This document shows positions 1-10,872 of a DNA stretch of 64,000 nt, piece after piece (position 1 is the stretch's first letter; the number at the start of each line of letters is the position of its first letter). The translations under genes and the position numbers were made by a program. The DNA lies in the NCBI RefSeq assembly GCF_009729855.1, contig NZ_WODA01000025.1, forward strand, positions 372,001-436,000. Reading direction: 5' to 3'. Source of the DNA: Agromyces luteolus (lineage in GTDB: Bacteria > Actinomycetota > Actinomycetes > Actinomycetales > Microbacteriaceae). The notes under the pieces were generated by a model, which was not told where the DNA came from, did not search any database, and worked only from the letters and a program-made list of their open reading frames with translations.

Positions 1-354
1 GCCGGGCGCCAGCCCGGCCTCGCGGAGTCGCTCGACGAGCACGTCGACGAGGCGCTCATCCGGGCCGAGCGCGCCGGCGAGACCGGCGCGTCGGCCGTGG
101 ACGGCCTCGGCGAGGTCGACGTGCACGTGGTAGCCGGCGGAGAGCAGGAGCGGGACGACCGTCACGTCGACGTCGTCGCCGACGACCTCGAGCACGGTGG
201 CCACGTCGGGCTCCTGGACGTCGACGAACGCGTCGATCACGTCGCAGCCGACGGGTGCCGACGCGCGCACCTCGGCGACGAGCGCCGCCACCGCGGAGCG
301 GCCCGCGCGCGATGACGTCCCGTGCGATGCCGCGATGACCGTCGCGCGGCTCAC
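1..354 (-). CDS. Sirohydrochlorin chelatase-like protein (CbiX/SirB family), C-terminus beyond window
   Basis: The first 118 residues are visible. The N-terminus runs from a GTG start into a beta strand and an AASHGTSS motif whose His matches the metal-binding/catalytic His of CbiX/SirB chelatases, and LLLSAGYHVHVD carries the second His region. The family inserts Fe2+ or Co2+ into sirohydrochlorin; beside nirB/nirD the likely product is siroheme for nitrite reductase. The GTG start overlaps the nirD stop by 4 bp (GTGA), so the two are co-transcribed. The tail GPDERLVDVLVERL is nearly identical to the paralogue at 10873-11634. Metal specificity is inferred from context. Confidence 0.85.
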   Translation of the reverse strand, partial: MSRATVIAASHGTSSRAGRSAVAALVAEVRASAPVGCDVIDAFVDVQEPDVATVLEVVGDDVDVTVVPLLLSAGYHVHVDLAEAVHGRRAGLAGALGPDERLVDVLVERLREAGLAPG

Positions 355-701
355 GCGTCGACCTCCACCTCGAGCATCCCGCCGATGACGCGCGTGCGGA
401 ACGTGCGCAGACCGAGGGCCGGGTCGGTGAAGCACTCCCCCGTGCCGAGGTCGTAGACCTCCTTGTGCAGCGGCGAGGCGATGGTGGGCCGCTCGGCGCG
501 CGAGCCCACGATGCCACGTGCCATGACCGGTGCTCCCGTGTGCGGGTCGTGGTGGTCCACGGCGTACACCTCCTCGTCGTCGACCCTGACGAGGGCGACG
601 AGCCGCGATCCGATGAGCGCCACCTCGCCCCAACCGGGCTCGAGGTCGGCGATCGCGCAGGCGCGGATCCACCGGGTCGTGAGTTCGATCGTCGACGTCA
701 T
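351..701 (-). CDS. nirD: Nitrite reductase [NAD(P)H] small subunit
   Basis: A 116-residue Rieske-fold protein of the NirD family, the small subunit of cytoplasmic assimilatory siroheme nitrite reductase (nitrite to ammonium). The conserved NirD pattern AVDHHDPHTGAPVMARG and ASPLHKEVYDL is present; the Cys/His cluster ligands of true Rieske proteins are absent, as is normal for NirD. A strong AGGAGG site ends 7 nt before the ATG. It is transcribed divergently from nirB, its usual operon partner, and leads into the chelatase gene with a 4-bp overlap. Its promoter carries GAAAC boxes of the type seen before nirB. Confidence 0.93.
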   Translation of the reverse strand: MTSTIELTTRWIRACAIADLEPGWGEVALIGSRLVALVRVDDEEVYAVDHHDPHTGAPVMARGIVGSRAERPTIASPLHKEVYDLGTGECFTDPALGLRTFRTRVIGGMLEVEVDA

Positions 702-728
702 CCTGGGTCCTCCTCGTCGTCGCCACCG

Positions 729-785
729 ACGCTACGGAGCGGATGTTTCCCCGATCGCGCCATGCGTGTTTCACCGGGGTGAAAC
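729..785 (-). promoter_or_regulatory. nirD promoter with GlnR/OmpR-type boxes
   Basis: Read on the minus strand: TTCAC-n6-GAAAC-n18-GAAAC-n10-TAGCGT, with the -10 at 734-729 and the proximal GAAAC at 749-745. The distal pair lies inside a perfect 18-bp palindrome at 768-785 (arms GTTTCACC/GGTGAAAC, 2-bp centre), so it presents TTCAC-n6-GAAAC on both strands. The spacing to the -10 equals that of the nirB, narK and chelatase promoters. Confidence 0.65.
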
Positions 786-832
786 CGCCCTCACATGACG
801 CACGGCGTCATGCAAGGTCTCCGAGCGCTTGT

Positions 833-875
833 GTTACGGCTCCGAAACAGGGGCGAAACCGCGCCGCCGTACGCT
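833..875 (+). promoter_or_regulatory. nirB promoter with GlnR-type box
   Basis: GTTAC (833-837), n6, GAAAC (844-848), n6, GAAAC (855-859), then exactly 10 nt to TACGCT (870-875), a good actinobacterial -10. The 11-bp phasing matches the published GlnR box (GTnAC-n6-GAAAC repeats). The box occupies the -35 position, as expected for an activator. It predicts a 5' leader of about 20 nt containing the GGAGGAG site at 894-900. Confidence 0.7.
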
Positions 876-902
876 CGCCGTCAATCCAGGACCGGAGGAG
901 CC

Positions 903-3530
903 ATGAACGACACCGAGATCGACGCCGTCGCCCCGCGCGACGTCCTCGTCGTCGGCGGCGGGCCCGCCGCCCACCGACTGGCCGACAGCCTGCACGCCCG
1001 CGACGGCGGCCGCACGCTCCGCCTCACCGTCGTCGCCGACGAGGTGCACGCCCCGTACGACCGGGTCGCGCTGAGCACCCGGCTGGCCGACACCACCGTC
1101 GACCTCGCCCTGCCCGCGACGCCGTGGTCGGAGGGCTCCGTGCGCCTCATCACGGGCGAGCGCGTCGCCGAGGTGGATGCCGCGGCGGGCGTCGCGACGA
1201 CGGCGAACGGGGTCGAGCTCCGCTTCGACGAACTCGTCCTCGCGACCGGCTCGAGCGCACCGGTGCCGCCGATCCCGGGCAGCGAGCACATCCGGGTCTA
1301 CCGCACGATCGACGACGTCGACGCCCTCGTGGCGGAGACGCGCGAGCTCTCCGCGCGCCTCGGCCGGGCCCCGCGCGTGGTCGTCGCCGGCGGCGGGCTG
1401 CTCGGCCTCGAGGCCGCGGGCGGCCTCGCCAAGCTCGGTGCGGACGCCGCGATCGTGCACTCCGGATCCTGGCTGATGTCGGCGCAGCTCGACGAGGGCG
1501 CGGGCCGCGCGCTCGGGCGCATCATCGCCGGCCAGGGCATCGACCTGCACCTCGGGGTCCGCCCCGCGAAGGTGCTCACCAGCAGCGGCGGCGTCGTGGG
1601 GGTGGAGCTCACCGACGACCGCCGCGTCGACGCCGATCTCGTCGTGTTCGCGATCGGGATCACGCCACGCGATGAACTGGCTCGGGCGATGGGGCTCGAG
1701 CTCGGACCGCGCGGCGGCGTCGCGATCGACACGGGCTGCGCGGCATCCGCCCCGCACGTCTGGGCGATCGGCGAGGTCGCGAGCTTCGAGGGCCGCTGCA
1801 CCGGCCTCGTCGCCCCGGCGAACGCGATGGCCGAGGTCGTCGCGGACCGCCTCCTCGGCGGAGGGGCCGAGTTCACGACGGTCGACGACGCGACGAAGCT
1901 GAAGCTCGCGGGCGTCGACGTCGCGAGCTTCGGCGACGCGCTCGCGCGCACTGACCAGGCGCTCGAGATCGTCTACGCCGATCCGGCGCGCGGCCTGTAC
2001 CAGAAGCTCGTGATGACCGACGACGCGAAGACCCTGCTCGGCGGCATCTTCGTCGGCGATGCCTCGCCCTACGCGTCGCTGCGACCGATGCTCGGCACCG
2101 AGCTGTCGGGCGAGCCGGCGGCCTACCTGTCGGCGTCGGGCATGGAGGCGCCCGCGGGCGACGAGCTCCCGGCATCCGCCCTCGTCTGCGCCTGCAACAA
2201 CGTCGCGGCCGGCACGATCCGCGACGCGGTGAACGGACCGCACGGGGAGCACGAAGCGGGCTGCTCGGAACTCGGGCCGCTCAAGGCCTGCACGCGGGCC
2301 GGCACCCAGTGCGGGTCGTGCGTGCCGCTCGTGAAGAAGCTGCTCGAGGCCGAGCTGAAGAAGTCGGGACAGACCGTCTCTCGCGCGCTGTGCGAGCACT
2401 TCCCGATCTCGCGGCAGGAGATCTTCGAGTCCGTCAGGGTGCTCGAGCTGACCTCGTTCGAGGAGGTCATCAGCCGGCTCGGCACCGGACGCGGCTGCGA
2501 CGTGTGCAAGCCCGTGGTCGCGTCGGTCCTCGCCGCCCAGCACGGCTCGTACATCCTCGACGGCGGCCGCGGCGGCCTGCAGGACACGAACGACCGTGCC
2601 ATGGCGAACATGCAGAAGGACGGCACGTACTCGGTCGTGCCGCGCATCCCGGCGGGCGAGATCACGCCGCAGAAGCTCGCCGTGATCGCGCAGGTCGCCA
2701 CCGACTTCGGGCTGTACACGAAGATCACCGGTGGACAGCGCATCGACCTGTTCGGCGCCCGGCTCGACCAGCTGCCCGAGATCTGGAAGCGGCTCATCGA
2801 CGCCGGCTTCGAGTCGGGGCAGGCGTACGGCAAGGCGCTCAGGAACGTCAAGAGCTGCGTCGGCTCGACCTGGTGCCGGTACGGGGTGCAGGACTCGGTC
2901 GCGATGGCGATCCGCCTCGAGCTCCGCTACCGGGGACTGCGGTCGCCGCACAAGCTGAAGTTCGGCGTCTCGGGCTGCGCGCGCGAGTGCGCGGAGGCGC
3001 GCGGCAAGGACGTCGGCGTGATCGCCACCGACCAGGGGTGGAACCTCTACGTGGGCGGCAACGGCGGCTTCCAGCCCGCGCACGCGCAGCTGCTCGCGAG
3101 CGACCTCGACGACGAGACGCTCATCCGGTACATCGACCGCTACATGATGTACTACATCCGCACCGCCGACCGGCTGCAGCGCACCGCCCGGTGGATCGAG
3201 GACATCGAGGGCGGCCTCGACCACGTGCGCGACGTCGTCGTCCACGATTCACTGGGGCTCGCCGACGAACTCGAGGCGGCGATGGCGACGCACGTCGACA
3301 CCTACGAGGACGAGTGGGCCGCGACGCTCGCCGACCCCGAGCGGCTGCGCCGCTTCCGGCCGTTCGTGAACGCCCCGGACCCCGACGACCCCGAGGGCGC
3401 GGCCGTCTCGGCGCTCGCGCGCGTCGAGGAGCGCGGCCAGCTCCGCCCGGCCCGGCCCGACGAGATCGCCCGCGGCGAGTCCGTGCTCGTCGCCGGACCC
3501 ACGATCCCGATCCGGGGGGCCGACGCATGA
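903..3530 (+). CDS. nirB: Nitrite reductase [NAD(P)H] large subunit
   Basis: This 875-residue multidomain enzyme reduces nitrite to ammonium in the cytoplasm. Order: an N-terminal NAD(P)H/FAD oxidoreductase (VLVVGGGPAA, then VVVAGGGLLGLEAAGG); BFD-like [2Fe-2S] region starting at Cys429/Cys431 (CAC) with a CGSC pair; a second BFD-like segment ending GRGCDVCKP; ferredoxin-like half-domain; and the siroheme/[4Fe-4S] domain with Cys652 and Cys658 (CVGSTWC) and Cys692 and Cys696 (CAREC). Length and order are standard for NirB. ATG 903 was chosen over the ATG at 795 because GGAGGAG precedes it and the predicted promoter lies between the two. Its stop overlaps the next start (ATGA). Confidence 0.97.
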   Translation: MNDTEIDAVAPRDVLVVGGGPAAHRLADSLHARDGGRTLRLTVVADEVHAPYDRVALSTRLADTTVDLALPATPWSEGSVRLITGERVAEVDAAAGVATTANGVELRFDELVLATGSSAPVPPIPGSEHIRVYRTIDDVDALVAETRELSARLGRAPRVVVAGGGLLGLEAAGGLAKLGADAAIVHSGSWLMSAQLDEGAGRALGRIIAGQGIDLHLGVRPAKVLTSSGGVVGVELTDDRRVDADLVVFAIGITPRDELARAMGLELGPRGGVAIDTGCAASAPHVWAIGEVASFEGRCTGLVAPANAMAEVVADRLLGGGAEFTTVDDATKLKLAGVDVASFGDALARTDQALEIVYADPARGLYQKLVMTDDAKTLLGGIFVGDASPYASLRPMLGTELSGEPAAYLSASGMEAPAGDELPASALVCACNNVAAGTIRDAVNGPHGEHEAGCSELGPLKACTRAGTQCGSCVPLVKKLLEAELKKSGQTVSRALCEHFPISRQEIFESVRVLELTSFEEVISRLGTGRGCDVCKPVVASVLAAQHGSYILDGGRGGLQDTNDRAMANMQKDGTYSVVPRIPAGEITPQKLAVIAQVATDFGLYTKITGGQRIDLFGARLDQLPEIWKRLIDAGFESGQAYGKALRNVKSCVGSTWCRYGVQDSVAMAIRLELRYRGLRSPHKLKFGVSGCARECAEARGKDVGVIATDQGWNLYVGGNGGFQPAHAQLLASDLDDETLIRYIDRYMMYYIRTADRLQRTARWIEDIEGGLDHVRDVVVHDSLGLADELEAAMATHVDTYEDEWAATLADPERLRRFRPFVNAPDPDDPEGAAVSALARVEERGQLRPARPDEIARGESVLVAGPTIPIRGADA

Positions 3531-4303
3531 CCGGGCGGGTGACGCTCGTCGGCGGCGGTCCCGGGCGCGAGGAGCTCCTCACCGTCGCGGCGGTCCGGGC
3601 GCTCGGCTCCGCGGACGTCGTACTGTACGACCGGCTCGCACCGCACGCGCGCCTCGCCGAACTCGCGCCCGACGCCGACCTCGTCGACGTCGGCAAGCAG
3701 CCGGGCCATCACGCGCTGCCGCAGGAGGAGATCGAGGCGCTCCTCGTCGCGCACGCCCTCGCCGGACGGCACGTCGTGCGCCTGAAGGGCGGCGACCCGT
3801 ACGTGTTCGGCCGCGGCGGCGAGGAGGTGCTCGCGTGCCACCGCGCCGGGGTTCCCGTCGAGGTCCTCCCGGGCGTGACGAGCGCCGTCGCGGTGCCCGG
3901 CGCCGCCGGCATCCCGCTCACGCATCGCGGCGTCAGCCGCCTCTTCACCGTGGTCTCCGGGCACGCGCCGCTCAGCGACGACGAGCTCCGCCACCTCGCC
4001 GGCCTCGGCGGCACGATCGTCGTGCTCATGGGCGTGAACACACTGCCGCAGCTGGCCGCGGGGCTCGCCCGCCACGGCATGGCCGCCTCGATGCCGGTCG
4101 CGATCATCGAGCGCGGCTTCCGCTGCGACCAGCGCACGACGATCGCCGACCTCTCGGGCATCGTCCCGGCGGCCGGGCTCGCCGGCGTGAGCTCGCCGGC
4201 GGTGATCGTCGTCGGCGAGGTCGTCCGGCTCGCACACGACGGCGACCGCAGCGCGGCCGAGCTCATGGAGCGCGCGGCGGGCTTCGCGGCGGTGGCCCCA
4301 TGA
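3527..4303 (+). CDS. cobA: Uroporphyrinogen-III C-methyltransferase (SUMT)
   Basis: A 258-residue SAM-dependent tetrapyrrole methylase that methylates uroporphyrinogen III at C2 and C7 to give precorrin-2, the first committed step to siroheme. It shows LVGGGPGREELLTV at the N-terminus, VRLKGGDPYVFGRGGEE (SUMT signature) and THRGVSR. It is a stand-alone SUMT with no CysG-type dehydrogenase/chelatase fusion, so precorrin-2 oxidation must be encoded elsewhere, while chelation can be done by the two CbiX-like proteins here. It overlaps nirB and the next gene by 4 bp each, so translation is probably coupled and the siroheme supply tied to NirB. Confidence 0.95.
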   Translation: MTGRVTLVGGGPGREELLTVAAVRALGSADVVLYDRLAPHARLAELAPDADLVDVGKQPGHHALPQEEIEALLVAHALAGRHVVRLKGGDPYVFGRGGEEVLACHRAGVPVEVLPGVTSAVAVPGAAGIPLTHRGVSRLFTVVSGHAPLSDDELRHLAGLGGTIVVLMGVNTLPQLAAGLARHGMAASMPVAIIERGFRCDQRTTIADLSGIVPAAGLAGVSSPAVIVVGEVVRLAHDGDRSAAELMERAAGFAAVAP

Positions 4304-5430
4304 CCGACCAGGTCGAGTCGACGATCGGGTTCCGTCCCGACCAGCTCGAGGGGTTCCGGATCGGCGTGACGAGCGACCGCCGATCCGCGGATCTCATCGA
4401 CGCGTTCCTTCGCCGCGGAGCCCAGGTCGTGCACGCGCCGACGATCCGCATGGCGAACGCGAGCTCCGACGAGCCCGTGATCGCCGACACGCGCGCGATC
4501 ATCGCGGCCCGCCCCGACGTCCTGCTCGCGACGACCGCGTACGGCGTGCGCCGCTGGTTCGAGGTGGCGGATGCCGCGGGGCTCGGCGACGAGCTCGTGT
4601 GCGCGCTCGGGCGCACCGCCATCCTGGTCCGCGGTCCGAAGGCGCGCGGAGGCATCCGCGCCGCCGGCCTGGACGACGTCGGGATGAGCGCCGAGGAGAC
4701 GACCGAGTCGCTCATCGACGAGGTCCTCGCGACGCATCCGCCCGGCCTCACCGTCGCGGTGCAGTTGCACGGCTACCTGCCGCCCGAGGCGCTCGACCGC
4801 CTCCGCGACGCGCACGACCGCGTGCTCACCGTGGAGCCGTACCGCTGGATCGACCCCGACCTCGCCGACGAGCGCGTGGACCGCCTGATCGAGGCCGCCT
4901 GCACGGGCGGCCTCGACTGCATCACGTTCACGAGCGCGCCCGCCGTGCACGCGCTCCTCATGGCCGCCGAGGCCCGCGGGCGATACGACGACCTCGTCGA
5001 CGCCATGCGCGGGCCGGTGGTCGCCGCGACCGTCGGACCCGTCACCTCGGCGCCGCTCGTCGCCGCGGGCATCCGTCCGCTCCAGCCCGAGCGGTTCCGG
5101 ATGGGCGCGATGATCCGCCAGGTGTGCGAGCACCTCGAGGACGAGCGCGTCGTCCGCCTCGAGACGCAGCACGGCCCGCTCGCGCTCCGCGGCTCGGTCG
5201 TCGAGGTGCGCGGACGCCGCGTGGCGCTGCCGCCCGTCGCGCTCTCGATCCTCCGCCCGCTCATCCGGGCCCGAGGCTCCGTCGTCGCCCGGGAGCGCCT
5301 CGCCGCGGGCATGCCCGGCGGCGCCGACGAGCGAGCACTGGAGGTCGCGCTGAGCCGGCTGCGGCAGACCCTCGGCGTGCCCGGGCTCATCTCGACCGTG
5401 GTCAAGCGCGGCTACCGGATCGACGTCTGA
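4300..5430 (+). CDS. nnaR: HemD-like/OmpR winged-helix fusion, likely nitrate-assimilation regulator
   Basis: 376 residues. About residues 15-270 resemble uroporphyrinogen-III synthase (two Rossmann-like lobes; TSDRRSADLIDAFLRRGA, FTSAPAVHALL, AATVGPVTSAPL). The last 100 or so form an OmpR/PhoB-type winged helix ending EVALSRLRQTLG...ISTVVKRGYRIDV, the classic recognition helix and wing. The same architecture is known from NnaR of Streptomyces and Mycobacterium smegmatis, an activator of nitrate/nitrite assimilation; the symbol is assigned by architecture and context only. It is the last gene of the nirB operon. It might also retain HemD activity, so acting as a siroheme-precursor sensor is conceivable (inference). 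Its targets could be the GAAAC boxes in this island. Confidence 0.85.
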   Translation: MTDQVESTIGFRPDQLEGFRIGVTSDRRSADLIDAFLRRGAQVVHAPTIRMANASSDEPVIADTRAIIAARPDVLLATTAYGVRRWFEVADAAGLGDELVCALGRTAILVRGPKARGGIRAAGLDDVGMSAEETTESLIDEVLATHPPGLTVAVQLHGYLPPEALDRLRDAHDRVLTVEPYRWIDPDLADERVDRLIEAACTGGLDCITFTSAPAVHALLMAAEARGRYDDLVDAMRGPVVAATVGPVTSAPLVAAGIRPLQPERFRMGAMIRQVCEHLEDERVVRLETQHGPLALRGSVVEVRGRRVALPPVALSILRPLIRARGSVVARERLAAGMPGGADERALEVALSRLRQTLGVPGLISTVVKRGYRIDV

Positions 5431-5470
5431 CCATGACCTCACATCGGACTCGGCGAGAGGTGAGCAGGTG

Positions 5471-5524
5471 GGAACACGAAGTTCACCACCCGCGCCGGTC
5501 GGGGAAACACGGCGTGGATAGCGT
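5471..5524 (+). promoter_or_regulatory. narK promoter with GAAAC-type box
   Basis: GGAAC (5471-5475), n6, TTCAC (5482-5486), then GAAAC (5504-5508) 22 bp after TTCAC, and exactly 10 nt later the -10 candidate TAGCGT (5519-5524). The phase and -10 spacing copy those of nirB, although the internal boxes are more degenerate. The predicted leader is about 40 nt, with GGAGG near 5560. Confidence 0.55.
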
Positions 5525-5569
5525 CGCCTCACCAGCTCGACCCGTGACCGACACCCACCGGAGGCACCG

Positions 5570-7000
5570 ATGACCGAGACCCTCTCCGCTCCGCCCACCG
5601 CGCCCCCCGCCGCCGTCGCCGCACCCGGCTCTCCGCCCGTCGCGACCGCCGCCCTCACCCGCCGTCCCGGCCGTTGGATCGACGGCTGGGACCCCGAGAA
5701 CCACGTCCAGTGGGAGGGCGAGGGCCGGCGCGTCGCCGCCCGGAACCTCCGCTGGTCGATCTTCGCCGAGTTCCTCGGCTTCGTCGTCTGGCAGCTCTGG
5801 TCGATCGTCGTGGTCGCGCTGCCGGCCGCCGGCTTCGCGTTCGACACGGGCCAGGTGTTCTGGCTCATCTCGATCCCCGCACTCGTCGGCGCGACGCTCC
5901 GCATCCCGTACACCTTCATGGTCCCCCGCTTCGGCGGCCGCAACTGGACGATCGTCTCGGCGGGCCTGCTGCTCATCCCGGCGATCGGCCTCGCGATCGC
6001 GGTGGGCAACCCCGAGACGCCCTTCGGCGTCATGCTCGCGATCGCGGCGCTCGCCGGGTTCGGCGGCGGCAACTTCGCGAGCTCCATGGCGAACATCACG
6101 TACTTCTACCCGCAGCGGGAGAAGGGCTGGGCGCTCGGCCTGAACGCCGCCGGCGGCAACCTCGGCGCGTCCGTCGCGCAGTTCGTGGTGCCGATCGCCA
6201 TCACGATCGGGGCGGCCGTCACGCTGAACCTCCCACTCGCGGGCTGGATCTGGGTGCCGTTCATCCTCGCCGCGATGGTCGGTGCGGCCCTCCGCATGGA
6301 CAACCTCTCGAACGCGAAGGCGGATGTCGCGGCATCCCTCGCGGCGCTGAAGGAGCCGCACCTGTGGATCCTCGCCGTGCTCTACATCGGCACGTTCGGC
6401 TCGTTCATCGGGTTCGCGGGCGTCTTCCCGAAGCTCATCGCCGACCAGTTCCCCGACTTCTCCGCGTTCCACGTCGGGTCGGCGACCCTGTCGCTCGCGT
6501 TCATGGGCGCGCTCGTCGGCTCGCTCGCCCGGCCCTACGGCGGGCGCCTCGCCGACCGGTTCGGCGGCACGCAGATCACCATCGCCGCGTTCGCGGTCAT
6601 GGCGCTCGGTGCGCTCGCCGTCGTCTGGACGCTGCCGCTCGGGAACTTCTGGCTCTTCCTCGGCCTGTTCCTGGTGCTCTTCACCGCATCGGGCGTCGGC
6701 AACGGCTCGACCTACCGGATGATCCCGACGGTCTTCGCCCTCCGCGCCGGCGCGCACAACGCGCACGAGTCGGCCGGCGACGTGAGCTCGCAGCGGAAGG
6801 CCGCCGCGGCCCTCGGCATCATCTCCTCGGTCGGCGCGTACGGCGGGTTCGTGATCCCGCAGCTGCTCGGCTTCTCGAAGACCACGTTCGGCGACTACAC
6901 GACGGGCCTCAGCTGGTTCGTGTGGGCGTACGCGGTGATGCTCCTCATCACGGCTGGCGTCTACCTGACCCTCGCCAAGCGCTCCGGACACCGGATCTGA
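5570..7000 (+). CDS. narK: Nitrate/nitrite transporter, MFS NNP family
   Basis: A 476-residue integral membrane protein with about 12 predicted membrane segments that imports nitrate (and/or exchanges nitrite). After a Pro/Ala-rich N-terminus of about 30 residues comes the NarK/NasA-typical WDPENHVQWEGEG. Both NNP nitrate-signature segments are visible: AGFGGGNFASSMANITYFYP and ASGVGNGSTYRMIP. Arg residues that bind nitrate in NarK are plausible in TLRIPYTFMVPRFGGR. It lies 139 bp after the regulator with its own GAAAC-type promoter, and directly ahead of the nitrate reductase genes, so uptake and reduction are co-regulated. Confidence 0.93.
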   Translation: MTETLSAPPTAPPAAVAAPGSPPVATAALTRRPGRWIDGWDPENHVQWEGEGRRVAARNLRWSIFAEFLGFVVWQLWSIVVVALPAAGFAFDTGQVFWLISIPALVGATLRIPYTFMVPRFGGRNWTIVSAGLLLIPAIGLAIAVGNPETPFGVMLAIAALAGFGGGNFASSMANITYFYPQREKGWALGLNAAGGNLGASVAQFVVPIAITIGAAVTLNLPLAGWIWVPFILAAMVGAALRMDNLSNAKADVAASLAALKEPHLWILAVLYIGTFGSFIGFAGVFPKLIADQFPDFSAFHVGSATLSLAFMGALVGSLARPYGGRLADRFGGTQITIAAFAVMALGALAVVWTLPLGNFWLFLGLFLVLFTASGVGNGSTYRMIPTVFALRAGAHNAHESAGDVSSQRKAAAALGIISSVGAYGGFVIPQLLGFSKTTFGDYTTGLSWFVWAYAVMLLITAGVYLTLAKRSGHRI

Positions 7001-7005
7001 CCGGG

Positions 7006-7036
7006 GCGGGTCGGGCGACCTCACCGCCCGACCCGC
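7006..7036 (+). terminator. Perfect 12-bp stem-loop between narK and nitrate reductase
   Basis: Arms GCGGGTCGGGCG (7006-7017) and CGCCCGACCCGC (7025-7036) enclose a 7-nt loop. There is no T-run, so it may be a partial intrinsic terminator, or a 3' mRNA stabiliser that lets narK and nasC be expressed at different levels. No separate promoter is evident between it and the nasC start. Confidence 0.55.
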
Positions 7037-7079
7037 TCCCACCCCCACCCCACCCGATCACCGAGACCAGGAGGACCAG

Positions 7080-9202
<2,123 letters not shown>

Positions 9203-9206
<4 letters not shown>

Positions 9207-10819
9207 GCCCTCTCCGGATCGTCCTCATCGGCTACGGCCCGGTCGGCGCGCGCTTCGTCGAGGAGCTGCTGCCCGCCGCGCGCGGCGGCGCGGTCGCGCT
9301 GACGGTCGTCGCGGGCGAACCGGTCGAGGCCTACAACCGCGTGCTCGTCGCCGAGTACGCCGTCGGCAACGCCGACCTCGACGCGATGCTCGTCGGCGAC
9401 CGCGAGGCCGCCGAGGCGGCCGGTGCCGCGATCCTGCTCGGGGTGCGGGCGACGCGGATCGACCGCGACGCGCACCTCGTCCACCTCTCGACGGGCGAGG
9501 CGCTCCCCTACGACCGGCTCGTGCTCGCGACCGGCTCCCGCGCGAACGTGCCCACGCTCGACGGCGTCGAGCGCCCGCGGCGCGACCTCGCCGACCTCGA
9601 GCGCCACCCCGCCCGGCTCGTCGCACGCGACGACGAGCTGCCCGCCGGCGTCACCGCGCTCCGCGACCTCGACGACGCCGAACGAGTGCTCGCCGCCGTG
9701 CGCGGCCGACGCCGGATCGTCGTGCTCGGCGCCGGCGTGCTCGGACTCGAGCTCGCACTCGCGGCCGCCCATGCGGGCGCCCAGGTCTGCGTCGTGCATC
9801 ACGGGCCGCATCCGATGCCGCGCAACCTGGACCGCGGCGGCGGTCACGTGCTGCGCTCGGCGCTTCGTCGCACGGGCATCACGGTCATCGCGCACAGCCG
9901 CGCGGAGGCGATCGGGTTCCGCACCGACGAGGACGGTACGCGCCGCTTCGACATGCTCGTCACGGCCGACGGCAAGCAGGTGCGGGGCGACCTGCTCGTG
10001 CTCTCGTGCGGCGTGAGCCCGCGCAACGAGCTCGCCACGCTCGCCGGGCTCCGCACCGCCGTCGGCGTCGTGGTCGGACCCGACCTCCGCAGCTGGAGCG
10101 ACCCGGACGTGTTCGCCATCGGCGACTGCGCCCAGGTCGTCGAGCGCACCGACGAGACGGCCGGCCGCCGGATCCTCCCCGGCGCCCCCTCCGGGCTCAT
10201 CGGGCCGGGATGGCGTCAGGCGGAGCACCTCGCGGGCCGGTTCGCCGCCGAGGCGGCGGACCCCGCCACGGGATCGGCCGCCGCGCCGCTGCCGCCCGAG
10301 CGCGACGCGATCGTCATGCTCAAGGCCGAGCACGTCGACGTCGTGGCCGTCGGCGACGTCTCCGCCGACCCGTGGGACGACGACGCGCTCTCGCCCCGAC
10401 GTCGGGTCGCCCAATGGGCCGACCCCGAGCACCTGCGCTACGTGAAGATGGTCACCGAGGACGGGATCCTCACGGGCTTCGCGAGCGTCGGGATGCCCCG
10501 GACCGCGGCTGAGCTGACCCTGCTGTTCGAGCGACGTGCCGAGCTGCCCGCCGACCGGTCGCTGCTGCTGCGCTTCGACGGGCCCGACGACGACCCGGCC
10601 GCGAACGCCGACGCCTTCGCGCCCGAGACGACCGTCTGCTGGTGCAACGGCGTCACCGTCGGCCGCATCCAGGAGTCGGCGGCGTGCGGCAACACGACCG
10701 TCGAGTGCGTCGGGCGGGACACGCGGGCCGGCACGGGCTGCGGCGGATGCCGCGGGCGCATCGCCGACGTCCTCGCCCGCGCGGCCGAGGCCGACGGGGC
10801 GCCGAGCCTCACCGGCTGA
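9203..10819 (+). CDS. nasB: FAD-dependent oxidoreductase with C-terminal BFD [2Fe-2S] domain, nitrate reductase electron-transfer subunit
   Basis: 538 residues. The N-terminus has LIGYGPVGARFVEEL for FAD; the NAD(P)H-binding Rossmann motif is VVLGAGVLGLELALAAA; LVLATGSRANVP and FAIGDCAQVV are typical of class-I pyridine nucleotide-disulphide oxidoreductases without the redox Cys pair. The end is a BFD domain (VCWCNGV ... GTGCGGCRG). Its start overlaps the stop of the catalytic gene (ATGA), so it almost certainly passes NAD(P)H electrons to the nitrate reductase. It resembles the N-terminal half of NirB, suggesting shared ancestry. A physical complex with NasC is inferred. Confidence 0.9.
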
Positions 10820-10872
10820 CGTCGGGCACGGTGTCGGGGACGCGGCATCCGTCGTCGCCGCCGGGGTTCGCC

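Noticed and set aside
795..902. Earlier nirB start at 795
   Set aside because: This region holds the predicted promoter and boxes; the ATG at 903 has a strong ribosome site and family-like start.
834..3245. Very long open frame (about 800 codons) antisense to nirB, and many others of this kind throughout
   Set aside because: In GC-rich DNA the frame opposite a real gene stays open by codon bias. These have Arg/Ala/Gly-rich compositions, no homology motifs and lie over genes with clear domain content.
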